Part shown: positions 1 through 9,451 of the stretch, piece after piece
How positions within the stretch are numbered: the stretch's first letter is position 1
Layout of the letters: each line of letters begins with the position of its first letter
Source of the DNA: CBDDFQ01 sp965227035
Lineage (GTDB): Bacteria; Pseudomonadota; Gammaproteobacteria; Burkholderiales; Burkholderiaceae_C
Reading direction: 5' to 3'
DNA length: 64,000 nucleotides
Assembly (NCBI GenBank): GCA_965227035.1
Contig: OZ245724.1
Location: 3,596,001 to 3,660,000 of the forward strand
Program-made: the position numbers and the translations under genes
Notes under the pieces: generated by a model
Seen by the model: the letters and a program-made list of their open reading frames with translations, nothing else
Database searches by the model: none
Told to the model about the DNA's origin: nothing

Positions 1-684
1 CACGGTCACGCTGATGGCCGCAGCGACTTCGCGAGAGTCGTTGAACACAGGCGCAGCAATCGTGGAAATTCCGGTTTCGAATCCGCCCTGGCTCACGCCG
101 TAACCCTGAGCCGCGGTTTGATCGACCAGCTCCTTGAGTTGCGCAAGCGTGGTGGGGGTGCGAGGTGTGTACGCATGCAGCTCGACACCTTTGTAGAGGT
201 CGCTCAAGGCGGCCATGCTGAGACCGCCCATGAGCACGCGACCGAGCACGGTTGCATGTGCGGGCAGACGCGCGCCGACCTGCACCGAATTGAAGATGGC
301 GGAACGGCCGGCAGACTTCGCGATGATCACGGCTTCGCGCGAATCGCGAACCACCAGATGCGCCGACAGGCCGGTCTTGTTGCGAAGTTCGTCGAGGATG
401 GGACGGCCATGTTCGGTGAGCTCCATCGATGCGAGGTATTCGAAGCCGAGTCGCAACACGGCAAGGCTCAGCTTGTAGTTGGCGCTATCACCCACGCGCT
501 GAACGAATCCGGTTTGCTCCAGCGTATGAAGAATGCGGAACACCGAAGCGCGCGGCAGGTCGAGTCGGCGCGACAGTTCGGCACCGGTCAATTCGCGATC
601 GTCGCGAGTGAATTGACCGAGCAATTGAAGTCCGCGCAGCAGGGCGGGGACCATGTAGCGATCGTCGAGTTGAGTGTCGCTCAT
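1..684 (-). CDS. IclR-family transcriptional regulator (3' end beyond window)
   Basis: Reading the minus strand from an ATG at 684 gives an open frame to the window edge (228 codons). It begins MSDTQLDDRYMVPALLRGLQ and has an N-terminal winged helix-turn-helix (ELSRRLDLPRASVFRILHTL, about residues 39-58), then the effector-binding domain typical of IclR proteins (STIAAPVFNDSREVAAAISV near residue 215). The family is usually about 250-270 aa, so only the last 20-40 residues are missing. Its ATG overlaps the stop of the upstream hydrolase (ATGA), so it is translationally coupled as the last gene seen of the operon starting at 6102. Inference: local regulator of this catabolic/uptake operon. Confidence 0.9.
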   Translation of the reverse strand, partial: MSDTQLDDRYMVPALLRGLQLLGQFTRDDRELTGAELSRRLDLPRASVFRILHTLEQTGFVQRVGDSANYKLSLAVLRLGFEYLASMELTEHGRPILDELRNKTGLSAHLVVRDSREAVIIAKSAGRSAIFNSVQVGARLPAHATVLGRVLMGGLSMAALSDLYKGVELHAYTPRTPTTLAQLKELVDQTAAQGYGVSQGGFETGISTIAAPVFNDSREVAAAISVTV

Positions 685-1538
685 GCGAGTTCCTCTGTTT
701 TTGAGAGGCCCAACAGGGCATTGACTGCAGTAGATGCTTCGAGCGGGCAAGCGTGTCCGACGGCACCGAGGTCGATCCATTCGACACCCTTGTGCGCAGC
801 GACTGCGCGGCACGATTCGGGCGTCGTGATCGTGTCTTCGTTGCCGCTCGCAACTTGTACGGGCACGGTAACTTTCGAAAGGTCTTCGAGCAGGTTCGCG
901 TTGACCAGCAGATGCGCAGCCTGCGTGTAGCCAGCCGGATCGACCTGAGCCATGACGCTTTTCACGTACGCGACTTCTTCAGCCGATGCATGCGGCGAGA
1001 CCATTGCCGCGCCACGCTTTTCCGCCATGCCTTTCGGGCCCAGCGTATTCAATGATTCGAGACGACTGCCGAGTCTCTTCGCGCGATCCTCGTCGGAGGA
1101 GTCGCCATAACCGCGAGCTGGCGAAAGCAACACGAGTCGAGTGACTCGAGCGGGCTGCAGCAAAGTCGCACGCGCCGACATGATCGCGCCCAGCGAGTGG
1201 CCGACCAGCGTCACCGGCGAGCCGACGCCGATCGCATCGAGCCATGCCCAGACGCGCTCTGCGTAATCTTCCGCGTGCGGCGACGCCGGGCCGACCTTGT
1301 CGCTTGCGCCGTAGCCGGGTGCATTCCACGCGACCACATGCAAGGACTCGCTATCGCGCACTGCCTTCAGCTGACGCAGCCAGCTGCCGGATGCGGAACC
1401 GATGCCGTGAAGCAGCACATGCGTGACCGACGATGCGCCGGTGGTCTTGCTTCCGCGCGCGCGACGAAACTCCACTTCGCCCAGCGGAGTGGAGACGCGC
1501 TCCAGCGCGAATTCGTCGAGCGTTTGCTGCAAGGACAT
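681..1538 (-). CDS. alpha/beta-hydrolase fold protein
   Basis: 285 aa. Visible family features are the oxyanion-hole motif LLHGIGS (about residues 42-48), the nucleophile elbow GHSLG (about 113-117, Ser the nucleophile), a candidate acid in GNEDTITTP and a C-terminal histidine in GAVGHACPLE. Family knowledge: such enzymes hydrolyse esters, lactones or C-C bonds of ring-cleavage products. It lies between the cupin gene and the IclR gene in one operon and shares an ATGA junction with the latter. The substrate cannot be told from sequence; a role in breaking down a small imported compound is inferred from the neighbours. Confidence 0.85.
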   Translation of the reverse strand: MSLQQTLDEFALERVSTPLGEVEFRRARGSKTTGASSVTHVLLHGIGSASGSWLRQLKAVRDSESLHVVAWNAPGYGASDKVGPASPHAEDYAERVWAWLDAIGVGSPVTLVGHSLGAIMSARATLLQPARVTRLVLLSPARGYGDSSDEDRAKRLGSRLESLNTLGPKGMAEKRGAAMVSPHASAEEVAYVKSVMAQVDPAGYTQAAHLLVNANLLEDLSKVTVPVQVASGNEDTITTPESCRAVAAHKGVEWIDLGAVGHACPLEASTAVNALLGLSKTEELA

Positions 1539-1578
1539 GTGCGTGATCTCTTAATTAATTCTTCGATTACGTCTTCGA

Positions 1579-2205
1579 TTACTTCTTGGCCGCAGCCATG
1601 TCGCGCTTGATCTTGGCAAGCGGCGAATCCGGGGGATACGTGGGAGTGATCGGCTTCGGCGATCCGAGCAGAACGCACATCAACGCGTCTTCGTCGCCGA
1701 TGTTGATTTCTTCGCGATACACGCCCGGGGGAACCGAAATCAGATCGCGTGCGGTGAGGATGCTTTCCCACTTTTCGCCGTCTTTTTCGCAGATGACTTT
1801 CATCTTGCCGCTGAGCAGGAAGAACACTTCTTCCACGTCGTAATGGATGTGCGAAGGACCTTCGTGACCTGCCGGGATCACCATCGTGGAGAAGGTGAAG
1901 TGGCCCGAGGGAATCGTGTTCATGTCGGTGGCAACTCCTGTGCCGCCGGTGCCGACGTAACGCATTTGGGCACGACGATATTTCGGGTCGTAGTCGGCCT
2001 GGAACTTCAACGCGTTCCAGTCGTAGCTACGAGTTGCGTAGCGCGCGACGCGCGAGTTCATGAAGTCTTCGAACGATTGGCCTTCGGCCTGGATCATCGT
2101 CTTCTGGATATCCGCTTCGGCGGGAATGGTCGCATCCATCAGACCGCGTTCGTTGAACACGGGTTGATTGGCGGCCAGGGTTTGAGCAGAGATAGGTGCG
2201 TTCAT
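1579..2205 (-). CDS. cupin-domain protein
   Basis: 208 aa. The double-stranded beta-helix signature is visible: PSHIHYDVEEVFFLLSGK supplies the His-X-His and Glu metal ligands of cupin motif 1, and SVPPGVYREEINIGDEDALM looks like motif 2. N-terminal 60 residues are not diagnostic. Could be a metal-dependent dioxygenase, isomerase or simply a binding protein; the single compact cupin does not allow a choice. It sits 18 nt after the SDR gene in the same operon. Confidence 0.8.
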   Translation of the reverse strand: MNAPISAQTLAANQPVFNERGLMDATIPAEADIQKTMIQAEGQSFEDFMNSRVARYATRSYDWNALKFQADYDPKYRRAQMRYVGTGGTGVATDMNTIPSGHFTFSTMVIPAGHEGPSHIHYDVEEVFFLLSGKMKVICEKDGEKWESILTARDLISVPPGVYREEINIGDEDALMCVLLGSPKPITPTYPPDSPLAKIKRDMAAAKK

Positions 2206-2223
2206 CGTGGACTCCTGTTTGGC

Positions 2224-2991
2224 TTAGTTCATGTAGAAGCCGCCATTGACGGGCAGCACTTGTCCGGTCACGTAGCCACTTCCGACGGACAGAAGGAACA
2301 ACGCAGCCGCAGTTAAATCGGCGGGCACCTGAGCGCGCGTGATGGCGCGGCCCTGTGCGTAAAAGTTATGACGTGCTTCCGGCACGTATTCGGTGGCTTC
2401 GACCAGCGTGAGTCCCGGTGCAATGGCGTTGACCGTGATGCCGTGCGGCGCGAGTTCTCGCGCCATCGAACGGGTCATCGCCATGACTGCACCCTTGCTC
2501 GCGACATAAGCCATGAGGCGCGGCGCGCCCCACAAAGCGGTGTCGGAACCTAGATTGACGATGCGGCCATTTCCCGATTTCGCAAGATGCGGCGTGGCTG
2601 CAACCGACACCTGCCAGGTGCCGCGAACGTTCACGTTCATCACCTTGTCCCAGGTTTCCTGCGTCAGCTCGTCCATGTTCTTGCCGCCGGAATTGGTAAT
2701 GGCAGCGTTGTTGATCACGCCATCGAGTCCACCCATGAGTTCGGCCGCCTTGTCGACGCCTGCCTTGATGGATGCTTCGTCGGAAATGTCCATGCCCACG
2801 TAGAAAGCCTTGGGGCCTAGCGATTTCGCCAGCGCTTCGCCACGCTCGTGCAGAACGTCGCTCACCACCACGCTTGCGCCGGCCTCGATCACGGCGGTTG
2901 CAAACGCTTCGCCGAGTCCACGCGCAGATCCGGTCACCAGAATCTTTCGTCCGGGCAAGGAGATTTCGCGTGTGTCGTTAGTAGTCGTCAT
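2224..2991 (-). CDS. SDR-family NAD(P)-dependent oxidoreductase
   Basis: 255 aa, the usual length of a classical short-chain dehydrogenase. The cofactor motif TGSARGLGEA (about residues 20-29), the NNAAITNSG segment and the catalytic YVASKGA with an upstream Ser (NLGSDTALW) are visible. The C-terminus GYVTGQVLPVNGGFYMN is typical. A dihydrodiol or hydroxyacyl dehydrogenase role would fit beside a Rieske ferredoxin and cupin, but this is inference. Starts 15 nt after the permease gene ends. Confidence 0.88.
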   Translation of the reverse strand: MTTTNDTREISLPGRKILVTGSARGLGEAFATAVIEAGASVVVSDVLHERGEALAKSLGPKAFYVGMDISDEASIKAGVDKAAELMGGLDGVINNAAITNSGGKNMDELTQETWDKVMNVNVRGTWQVSVAATPHLAKSGNGRIVNLGSDTALWGAPRLMAYVASKGAVMAMTRSMARELAPHGITVNAIAPGLTLVEATEYVPEARHNFYAQGRAITRAQVPADLTAAALFLLSVGSGYVTGQVLPVNGGFYMN

Positions 2992-3006
2992 GTGTATTTC
3001 GGTCGA

Positions 3007-3792
3007 TCAGGCAACGCGGCGCTCGGCGCTCGGCAGGTAATGGAGAACCTTGCGCTCGAGAAGCACAACGGCGTAGTACGCAAAAATCCCAATCACGGTA
3101 AGGGCAGCAATCGCGACGAACACGCCTGCCGTATTGCCCTGGCCTTCGAAGAAGGTGAGCAGAAAGCCCAGCCCCATGTTTCCGCCTACCAGTTCGCCCA
3201 CGACCACACCGATCACTGCCAGCGTGCTGCCGATGCGAAGGCCGGAGAACAGCGCGGGAAGCGTGGTCGGGTATTCGACCATCGCAAAAATCTGGCTGCG
3301 CGTTGCCGAGAACGAGCGCGCCAGGTTGATCAGATCGTGATCCATGGTGCGCATGGCGGACAGCACGTTGATCAGCACCGGGAAGAACACGATGAGAACG
3401 GCGACGAGGATCTTGGGATAGACCGTGTAGCCGAGCCACATCACGAACAGCGGAGCGAACGCCACTTTGGGTGCGATCTGCAAGGCAAGCAGATACGGGG
3501 ACAAAACCGCTTCCACGCGCGGCGAGACTCCCAGCACGAAGCCGATGCCAGCGCCGAGAATCGAGCCGAGTACGAAGCCCACGACCACTTCGAGCGCCGT
3601 GATACCCGAGTGCCACAGCAGGCGCTCGGCGCCCCAGATGCGAATGAATTCTTCGACGACCTTGCTGAGGTGAGGCAGCACGAAGTCGGGAACTCCGAGC
3701 CATCCAGGCACGAACTGCCAGAGGAGAAGAAAAACCACAAGAACGCCAATACTCCAGGCGGCTGTGACTATGCGATCGCGATTGGCGTTCAT
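3007..3792 (-). CDS. ABC transporter permease, SsuC/TauC type
   Basis: 261 aa integral membrane protein with about six hydrophobic stretches. The EAA loop is present in the form SARSFSATRSQIFAMVEYPT, the contact site for the ATPase. It forms the channel of an importer with the binding protein and ATPase immediately upstream. Family members take up sulfonates, nitrate, pyrimidine precursors or aromatic acids; the substrate here is unknown. Confidence 0.88.
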   Translation of the reverse strand: MNANRDRIVTAAWSIGVLVVFLLLWQFVPGWLGVPDFVLPHLSKVVEEFIRIWGAERLLWHSGITALEVVVGFVLGSILGAGIGFVLGVSPRVEAVLSPYLLALQIAPKVAFAPLFVMWLGYTVYPKILVAVLIVFFPVLINVLSAMRTMDHDLINLARSFSATRSQIFAMVEYPTTLPALFSGLRIGSTLAVIGVVVGELVGGNMGLGFLLTFFEGQGNTAGVFVAIAALTVIGIFAYYAVVLLERKVLHYLPSAERRVA

Positions 3793-3859
3793 GCTGGGTG
3801 CTCTAGGTAGGTATCTCGGAGATCTGTTTTCGCGGAAATCTGTTTGCGGTAAGTACTGA

Positions 3860-4879
3860 TTACTTGCCCACGAACTGGTTCGTGTACAGATCCTTCAAAG
3901 GCACTTCCTTCGGCACGACCTGGTTGGCCACGTAGAACTTCTGCAGGTCGCCGAGACGCGATTCGTCCATCATGCCGATGGTCTTCTGGTTCGCGTAGAC
4001 GTACTTGTTGTACATGTTGAACATCTTCTCGATGGTCGCTTCCTTGCCCTTGTGCGCAGGGATCGCGTCGGAGTAAACCTTCGCTGCGGCCTTGGGGTCG
4101 GTCATGATGTCTTTCATGCCCTTGAGGGTTGCGCGGACCAGCTTCTGAACCAGTTGCGGGTTCTTGGCGATGGTTTCGTCGGACACCATGATCGCTTGAG
4201 CCATGCTCTTGAAATACACGTCGGCCGGAATGATGGTGACCTTGGCGCCGGCTTCTTCAGCCGTGACCGTCCAGTCTGGGGTCGATGCCATGGCTGTCGC
4301 CTTGCCGCTCACGAAGAGCTGCCAGACGCCGACCGGGCCTGCAGCCTGGATATCCACATCGTTCTTGGTCAGGCCGGCCTTGCTGAGCATGCCGAGCAAC
4401 GCGTAGTAAGTGGTGTCGGTGTAGGCGATCGTGGTGATCGTCTTGCCACGCAGTTCGCGCGGGCTTTCGATGTGCGCGCTTTCATGGCTTACCAATTGCA
4501 TGAGCGATCCGCCGCCGAGCAATGCAACCGCCTTGACCGGAATGCCTTGTGCGCGCGCGATGATCGGGGTGTCGCCGAGTGCACCTCCGACGACTGCATT
4601 ACCTGCGCCAACCTGCTTGGCAACGTCTACGCCGCCGCGACCGGTCACGAAGTTGATCTTCAGACCTTCCTGCTCGTAATAGCCTTTGGCCTGCGCAACC
4701 ATCCAGGGACCGAATGCGGGCAACGCGCTGGGTGCCGGCAGGAGATACGTGATTTCCTGCAGGGCGGGCTTCGCAGCGGCGGCTTGCGCGTGCGAGACGA
4801 CCGGAGCTGCAATGGCTGCCACGGCGCCGAGCGCCAGAACTGCACGACGCGTAGCGTTGAAAGGACGGTTGAAGTTCAT
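3860..4879 (-). CDS. ABC transporter substrate-binding protein, NMT1/SsuA-like
   Basis: 339 aa, periplasmic. The N-terminus has a twin-arginine-like signal (TRRAVLALG followed by a hydrophobic stretch and SHAQA, cleavage near residue 33), then an SsuA/NMT1-like fold (GPWMVAQAKGYYEQEGLKINFV, RGGVDVAKQVGAGNA). The ligand is not readable from sequence. It lies between the ATPase and permease genes, so the three form one importer. Confidence 0.87.
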   Translation of the reverse strand: MNFNRPFNATRRAVLALGAVAAIAAPVVSHAQAAAAKPALQEITYLLPAPSALPAFGPWMVAQAKGYYEQEGLKINFVTGRGGVDVAKQVGAGNAVVGGALGDTPIIARAQGIPVKAVALLGGGSLMQLVSHESAHIESPRELRGKTITTIAYTDTTYYALLGMLSKAGLTKNDVDIQAAGPVGVWQLFVSGKATAMASTPDWTVTAEEAGAKVTIIPADVYFKSMAQAIMVSDETIAKNPQLVQKLVRATLKGMKDIMTDPKAAAKVYSDAIPAHKGKEATIEKMFNMYNKYVYANQKTIGMMDESRLGDLQKFYVANQVVPKEVPLKDLYTNQFVGK

Positions 4880-4945
4880 GAAATCTCCTGGAGAGAGGTG
4901 GTGGTTGATACGGGGAAAACTTTTTCTAACGCGGCATCGAAGCGA

Positions 4946-5758
4946 TCAATGCACTTCGGTGTTCGCATCGAGCTTGAGCAGATCCATGAGGCGCGCAACG
5001 TAGTTGTTCACTTCGGGTTCCTTGCGGCGCTGCATCGGGTTGTTGCGATTCGGAATGTCCACGACGATCTGCTCGACGATGGTTCCGGGACGCTCGCTCA
5101 TCACCAGAATGCGGTCCGACAGTGCTACCGCTTCGGTCAGATCGTGGGTGATGAACACCACCGTCTTGCCTTGCACGTCGACGGTCTTGGCGAGGTCTTG
5201 CTGAAGAATCATCTTGGTCTGCGCGTCGAGAGCCGAGAAGGGCTCGTCCATCAACAAAACCAGTGGGTCGACAGCCAGCGTGCGTGCAAGCGCAGCGCGT
5301 TGGCGCATGCCGCCGGAGAGCTGATGCGGATAGTGTTTGCCGAAGCCGGTGAGGTGGCACTGTGCGATGAGTTTGGTGGAGATGGCTTCGCGTTCAGCCG
5401 CTTTGACGCCGCGCAACTCGAGACCGAATTCGACGTTCTGGGCAATGGTGCGCCAGGGCATGAGCAGATCTTTCTGCAGCATGAAGGCGACGTGCTTGTT
5501 GGGTCCCGAAACGACTTCGCCAGCCACTTTCACGATGCCGGCGCTGGGTTTGGCAAGGCCAGCTCCCATGTTCAGCAAGGTGCTCTTGCCGCAACCGGAC
5601 GGGCCGATGATGGAGACTACTTCGCCTTTTTTGATCGAGAAGTTCACATCGCGCGCAGCGAGCACTTCACCGGATTTGCCGCGCGCGGGAAAGCGCTTTT
5701 CGACACCGATGAATTCGATCGCGGGGACTGAGGAGTCGTTGGTCGTGCTCATGATCAA
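4946..5758 (-). CDS. ABC transporter ATP-binding protein, SsuB/TauB type
   Basis: 270 aa. Walker A GPSGCGKSTLLN (about residues 52-63), Q-loop MLQKDLLMPW, ABC signature LSGGMRQRAALARTL, Walker B VLLMDEPFSALD and the switch histidine in VFITHDLTEAV are all present. It energises the SsuABC-type importer encoded by the next two genes. Its start overlaps the stop of the Rieske gene by four bases (5755-5758), indicating translational coupling. Confidence 0.92.
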   Translation of the reverse strand: MIMSTTNDSSVPAIEFIGVEKRFPARGKSGEVLAARDVNFSIKKGEVVSIIGPSGCGKSTLLNMGAGLAKPSAGIVKVAGEVVSGPNKHVAFMLQKDLLMPWRTIAQNVEFGLELRGVKAAEREAISTKLIAQCHLTGFGKHYPHQLSGGMRQRAALARTLAVDPLVLLMDEPFSALDAQTKMILQQDLAKTVDVQGKTVVFITHDLTEAVALSDRILVMSERPGTIVEQIVVDIPNRNNPMQRRKEPEVNNYVARLMDLLKLDANTEVH

Positions 5759-6102
5759 CCTGCGACGACTGGGATTTGAATCGCAACGCGGCCTTCATGA
5801 ACCTTGACCGGGTAGCAATGAATATCGCGCTGACCGATTTCGTCCAGGCACTTGCCCGTGGCGATCTCGAAGCGGGCTGCGTGCAGCGGGCATTCGATAT
5901 GGCCGTCTTCCACGAACCCTTGCGACAGCAGCGCGTAGGCATGAGGGCAAACGTCTTCGAGTGCGTGAACCTTGTCATCGAGCAGGAAAAGACCCACCTT
6001 GCGACCATCTACTTCGACGCCGACCGGGAAATCCGGATCGAGCTGATCAAGAGTGGCAACGTCGTGCCACACACCGTTTTGGTCGTCTGAGGATTGGCTC
6101 AT
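5755..6102 (-). CDS. Rieske [2Fe-2S] ferredoxin-like protein
   Basis: 115 aa single-domain protein. Both cluster-binding halves are visible: CPHA (Cys-X-His) and, after about 16 residues, CPLHAARF (Cys-X2-His), as in ferredoxins of ring-hydroxylating oxygenases and the NirD small subunit. It is the first gene of the minus-strand operon. No oxygenase alpha subunit lies inside the window, so it either serves an oxygenase coded elsewhere or another redox partner. Function inferred from fold only. Confidence 0.88.
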   Translation of the reverse strand: MSQSSDDQNGVWHDVATLDQLDPDFPVGVEVDGRKVGLFLLDDKVHALEDVCPHAYALLSQGFVEDGHIECPLHAARFEIATGKCLDEIGQRDIHCYPVKVHEGRVAIQIPVVAG

Positions 6103-6159
6103 GCTAATTTGAGGTGGTTTGGGGTGATTCGGATGATCAAAATTTCATTACTGAAACGA

Positions 6160-6177
6160 TGATTCATTAGGGAATCA
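6160..6177. promoter_or_regulatory. inverted repeat upstream of the catabolic operon; possible IclR operator
   Basis: TGATTC (6160-6165) and GAATCA (6172-6177) form a perfect inverted repeat with a 6-bp spacer, 58 bp upstream of the first gene of the operon. The surrounding stretch 6103-6312 is AT-richer than its neighbours and holds no gene. IclR-type regulators bind short palindromes in such positions; assignment to this regulator is inference. Confidence 0.35.
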
Positions 6178-6312
6178 GTATTTCCCACTCAAATGGTTAC
6201 GTCAATCCTATTCCGTAGGTATTTGTCGGCTATTTACTGCGCGAATCGGCTATCGCTGCTGAGAACCGCCTCGCACGCCTCGGGAGAACCAATCCCAAGT
6301 GTCCGGCAGGAA

Positions 6313-7749
6313 TTATTTCCCGATGCAGAACGACGAGAAGATCACGCCCAGCAAATCGTCGGCTCCAAATTCGCCGGTAATTTCGTTGAGCGAGTTTTGG
6401 GCCAGCCGAAGTTCTTCGGCCAGCAATTCCAGCATCTGTCCGTTGGCCGCTAGCTGGGCCGACGCCTGGTCGAGATGGGCCTGAACCGACTTGAGCGCCT
6501 GAACATGGCGTTCGCGTGCGATGTAGACGCCCTCCGGGGCCGATTGCCAGCCCGCAATCGCGAGGAGCCGCTGACGCAAGGGATCGAGCCCCAGCCCCGT
6601 TTTTGCCGACAAGGAAATGGCTTCGGGACTAGCCTGTTCCGACACCGTGCCGGAAGCATCGGTTTTATTCCAGACGTGCAAGACCGGCGTCGACTTGTCG
6701 ATTCGATCGAGCAGCGTCGACGCGATTACGTTATCGGCTTCGCGATACCCGGCGTCGTTCGCCCGGGTCAGGTCATGCAGAAACAAAACAGCATCCGCGC
6801 CCGCAATCTCGTCCCAGGCCCGCTCGATTCCGATTCGCTCCACCTCGTCGCTGCTTTCGCGCAGACCTGCGGTGTCGACCACGTGAATCGGAACGCCTTC
6901 GATCTGAATCGTCTGCGACACCTTGTCGCGGGTAGTGCCGGCAATCGGGGTGACGATGGCGAGTTCGGCACCTGCGAGTGCGTTCAGCAATGACGACTTG
7001 CCGGCGTTGGGCTGACCGGCAATAACAACCTTGATGCCTTCGCGAAGCAAGGCACCCTGACGCGCTCGCTGGGCTACGCGTAGAACGGCGTCCTGCAACC
7101 TTGACAGCTGTCCGTGGGCATCGGCCTTCTTCAGAAAGTCGATTTCCTCTTCCGGAAAATCGAGCGTCGCCTCCACCAGCATGCGCAGATGAATCAGCGC
7201 ATCGCGAAGCACATGAATTTCTTTCGAGAACTCGCCGGACAGCGATCGGGTTGCGCTGCGTGCCGCCGCCTCGGTGCTCGCGTCGATCAGGTCTGCGATG
7301 GCTTCGGCTTGCGCCAGGTCGATCTTGTCGTTGAGGAAGGCGCGCTCGGTGAACTCGCCGGGTCGGGCTACGCGGATTCGTCGCAAGGACGAAGCGTGGT
7401 CATCGGCATTTTGCGAACCTGCTTCGATACACCGCGCAAGAAGCAACTGAAGCACGACCGATCCGCCATGCGCCTGAAGCTCGAGAACATCTTCACCGGT
7501 GAAGGACGCAGGTCCGGGAAAGTGGATCGCGATGCCTTGATCGATGGCGGTGCCATCGGCGGCGCGAAAGGGGAGATATGTGGCTTCACGCGGACGCAGG
7601 GCGCGCCCACAGATTTGCTCGATCAGCGGCAGCAGATTCGTGCCGCTGACTCGAACGATGCCGACCGCGCCGCGTCCCGCTGCCGTCGCAATGGCCGCGA
7701 TCGGATCGTGCATTCCGTGCGGGCCAACGGGCAGGCTGGCGGTCAGCAT
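6313..7749 (-). CDS. mnmE: tRNA modification GTPase MnmE
   Basis: 478 aa. With MnmG it makes the 5-carboxymethylaminomethyl group on U34 of certain tRNAs. The N-terminal folate-binding domain, the P-loop GQPNAGKSS (about residues 245-253), DTAGL (G3), NKTD (G4) and the C-terminal CIGK with its conserved cysteine are all present. A short extension (MLTASLPVGPHG) precedes the usual start region. It follows yidC by 13 bases, the usual order in proteobacteria. Confidence 0.97.
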   Translation of the reverse strand: MLTASLPVGPHGMHDPIAAIATAAGRGAVGIVRVSGTNLLPLIEQICGRALRPREATYLPFRAADGTAIDQGIAIHFPGPASFTGEDVLELQAHGGSVVLQLLLARCIEAGSQNADDHASSLRRIRVARPGEFTERAFLNDKIDLAQAEAIADLIDASTEAAARSATRSLSGEFSKEIHVLRDALIHLRMLVEATLDFPEEEIDFLKKADAHGQLSRLQDAVLRVAQRARQGALLREGIKVVIAGQPNAGKSSLLNALAGAELAIVTPIAGTTRDKVSQTIQIEGVPIHVVDTAGLRESSDEVERIGIERAWDEIAGADAVLFLHDLTRANDAGYREADNVIASTLLDRIDKSTPVLHVWNKTDASGTVSEQASPEAISLSAKTGLGLDPLRQRLLAIAGWQSAPEGVYIARERHVQALKSVQAHLDQASAQLAANGQMLELLAEELRLAQNSLNEITGEFGADDLLGVIFSSFCIGK

Positions 7750-7762
7750 CTTTTTGGCGCTC

Positions 7763-9451
7763 TTAATTGACTCCCAACCGCTTGTTGATGATCCACTGCT
7801 GTGTGATCGACAAGATGTTGTTGGTGAGCCAGTACACGACCAGGCCGGCCGGGAAGAAGAAGAACATCACGCTGAAAGCCAGCGGCATGATCCACATCAA
7901 CTTGGCCTGAACCGGATCCGGAGGCGTGGGGTTCAGCCAGGTCTGCAGCATCGAAGTCGCGGTCATCGCGAGCGGCAGAATGAAGAAGGGATCGGGCGAA
8001 GAGAGATCCTTGATCCACAGAATCCAGGGCGCATGACGCATTTCAACCGTGGAGAGCAGCACCCAGTACAGCGCAATGAACACCGGAATCTGGATCATGA
8101 TCGGGAAGCAGCCACCGATCGGGTTGACCTTTTCCTCGCGGTAGATCTTCATCATTTCCTGCTGCATTTCCTGCGGCTTGTCCTTCAGGCGTTCGCGCAT
8201 CGCGGTGACCTTCGGGTTGATCGCCTTCATCTTGGCCATGCTGGAGTACGCCTTGGCGTTGAGCCAATAGAACGCGATCTTGAGCAACACCACGAGCATC
8301 ACGATAGACCAGCCCCAGTTTCCGAGAATCCCGTGCAATTTGTCGAGCAGCCAGTACAAAGGCTTCGCAAGAATCGTGAGCCAGCCGTAGTCTTTCACCA
8401 GCTCCAGACCGGGATAAAGCGCTTCGAGCTTCTTCTCCTCCTGCGGGCCGACGAAGAATTTCGCATCGACCGAGCCGGTTGCGCCTGCGGGAATCGCTGC
8501 CATCGGCGTGATCATGCCGACTGCATAAAGGTTGGTGTCGACCTTGCGAACGAAGGGCTCGCGCTTGATGCCATCGGCGAGCAACCATGCGCTCGCGAAG
8601 TAATGCTGGACCATCGCAACATAGCCGCCGTTCGCGTCTTTCACGATGTCGGCCTTGTTGTTCTCGATATCCTTGAACGCGATTTTTTGATACTTCTTCA
8701 CGTCGGTGTAGATCGCCGGGCCGGTGAAGGTCGAATAGAACGACGACTCTCCGGGAGGCGGGTTGCCATCGCGAACCAGCTGCATGTAGAGCTGCGGTGT
8801 CACCGGTGCTCCGCTGGTGTTCACCACGTCATGACGAACCGCGATGTCGTACGCGCCGCGATGAAGCGTCCAGGTCTTCACCAGCTTCACGCCATTGACA
8901 TCGGCCGACTCGAACTTCACGACCAACTCGTTGGAGCCGTCCTTCAGATCGCGATCGCCGCTGAAAGTCATAGGCGTCTTGTGCGTGGGCAACGCGCCCG
9001 ATCCGATCAGGCCGGTTTGCGCAACGTAAACACGAGCCGGGCTGTCGTCGAGCAATATGAACGGCGTTCCCTTGGCCGACATTTCGTCGTGACCGAGGAA
9101 CTCGCTCTTGATCAGCGCTCCGCCTTCGGTGTCGAAGGTCAAGCGGAGCACATCGGTGTTCACCACGATCTGCTGGCGAGGTGCTGCGGGAGCGACGGCG
9201 CCACCGGGGACCGATGTGTTGGTGCTAGCGGTTGTAGTCTGTCCCGGCACGGCCGATGGCAGAGCCACCGGTACCGCACCGGACGCGCCATTGGCCGGCG
9301 CCGAAGCTGCGGTCGCAGGAACGGTCTGACCGGTCATCGAAGGCGGAAGGAACATCGCCTTGTGGCCGTTGTAGACCTGCCATTTGTCCCAGATCAGGAC
9401 CATGGAGAAACCGAAGATCACCCACAGGATGGTGCGGCGAATGTCATTCAT
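7763..9451 (-). CDS. yidC: membrane protein insertase YidC
   Basis: 562 aa. N-terminal anchor (TILWVIFGFSMVLIWDKW), a long low-complexity Ala/Thr/Pro linker, the periplasmic beta domain, and from about residue 365 the conserved five-helix insertase core with the arginine-containing region (MKAINPKVTAMRERLKDKPQ) and GGCFPIMIQIPVFIALYWVL. Inserts proteins in the inner membrane alone or with SecYEG. Its start overlaps the end of yidD by four bases. Confidence 0.97.
   Translation of the reverse strand: MNDIRRTILWVIFGFSMVLIWDKWQVYNGHKAMFLPPSMTGQTVPATAASAPANGASGAVPVALPSAVPGQTTTASTNTSVPGGAVAPAAPRQQIVVNTDVLRLTFDTEGGALIKSEFLGHDEMSAKGTPFILLDDSPARVYVAQTGLIGSGALPTHKTPMTFSGDRDLKDGSNELVVKFESADVNGVKLVKTWTLHRGAYDIAVRHDVVNTSGAPVTPQLYMQLVRDGNPPPGESSFYSTFTGPAIYTDVKKYQKIAFKDIENNKADIVKDANGGYVAMVQHYFASAWLLADGIKREPFVRKVDTNLYAVGMITPMAAIPAGATGSVDAKFFVGPQEEKKLEALYPGLELVKDYGWLTILAKPLYWLLDKLHGILGNWGWSIVMLVVLLKIAFYWLNAKAYSSMAKMKAINPKVTAMRERLKDKPQEMQQEMMKIYREEKVNPIGGCFPIMIQIPVFIALYWVLLSTVEMRHAPWILWIKDLSSPDPFFILPLAMTATSMLQTWLNPTPPDPVQAKLMWIMPLAFSVMFFFFPAGLVVYWLTNNILSITQQWIINKRLGVN

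Noticed and set aside
4052..5731. 559-codon plus-strand open frame across the ABC transporter genes
   Set aside because: Antisense to two clear ABC genes; no protein motifs; composition typical of a shadow frame.
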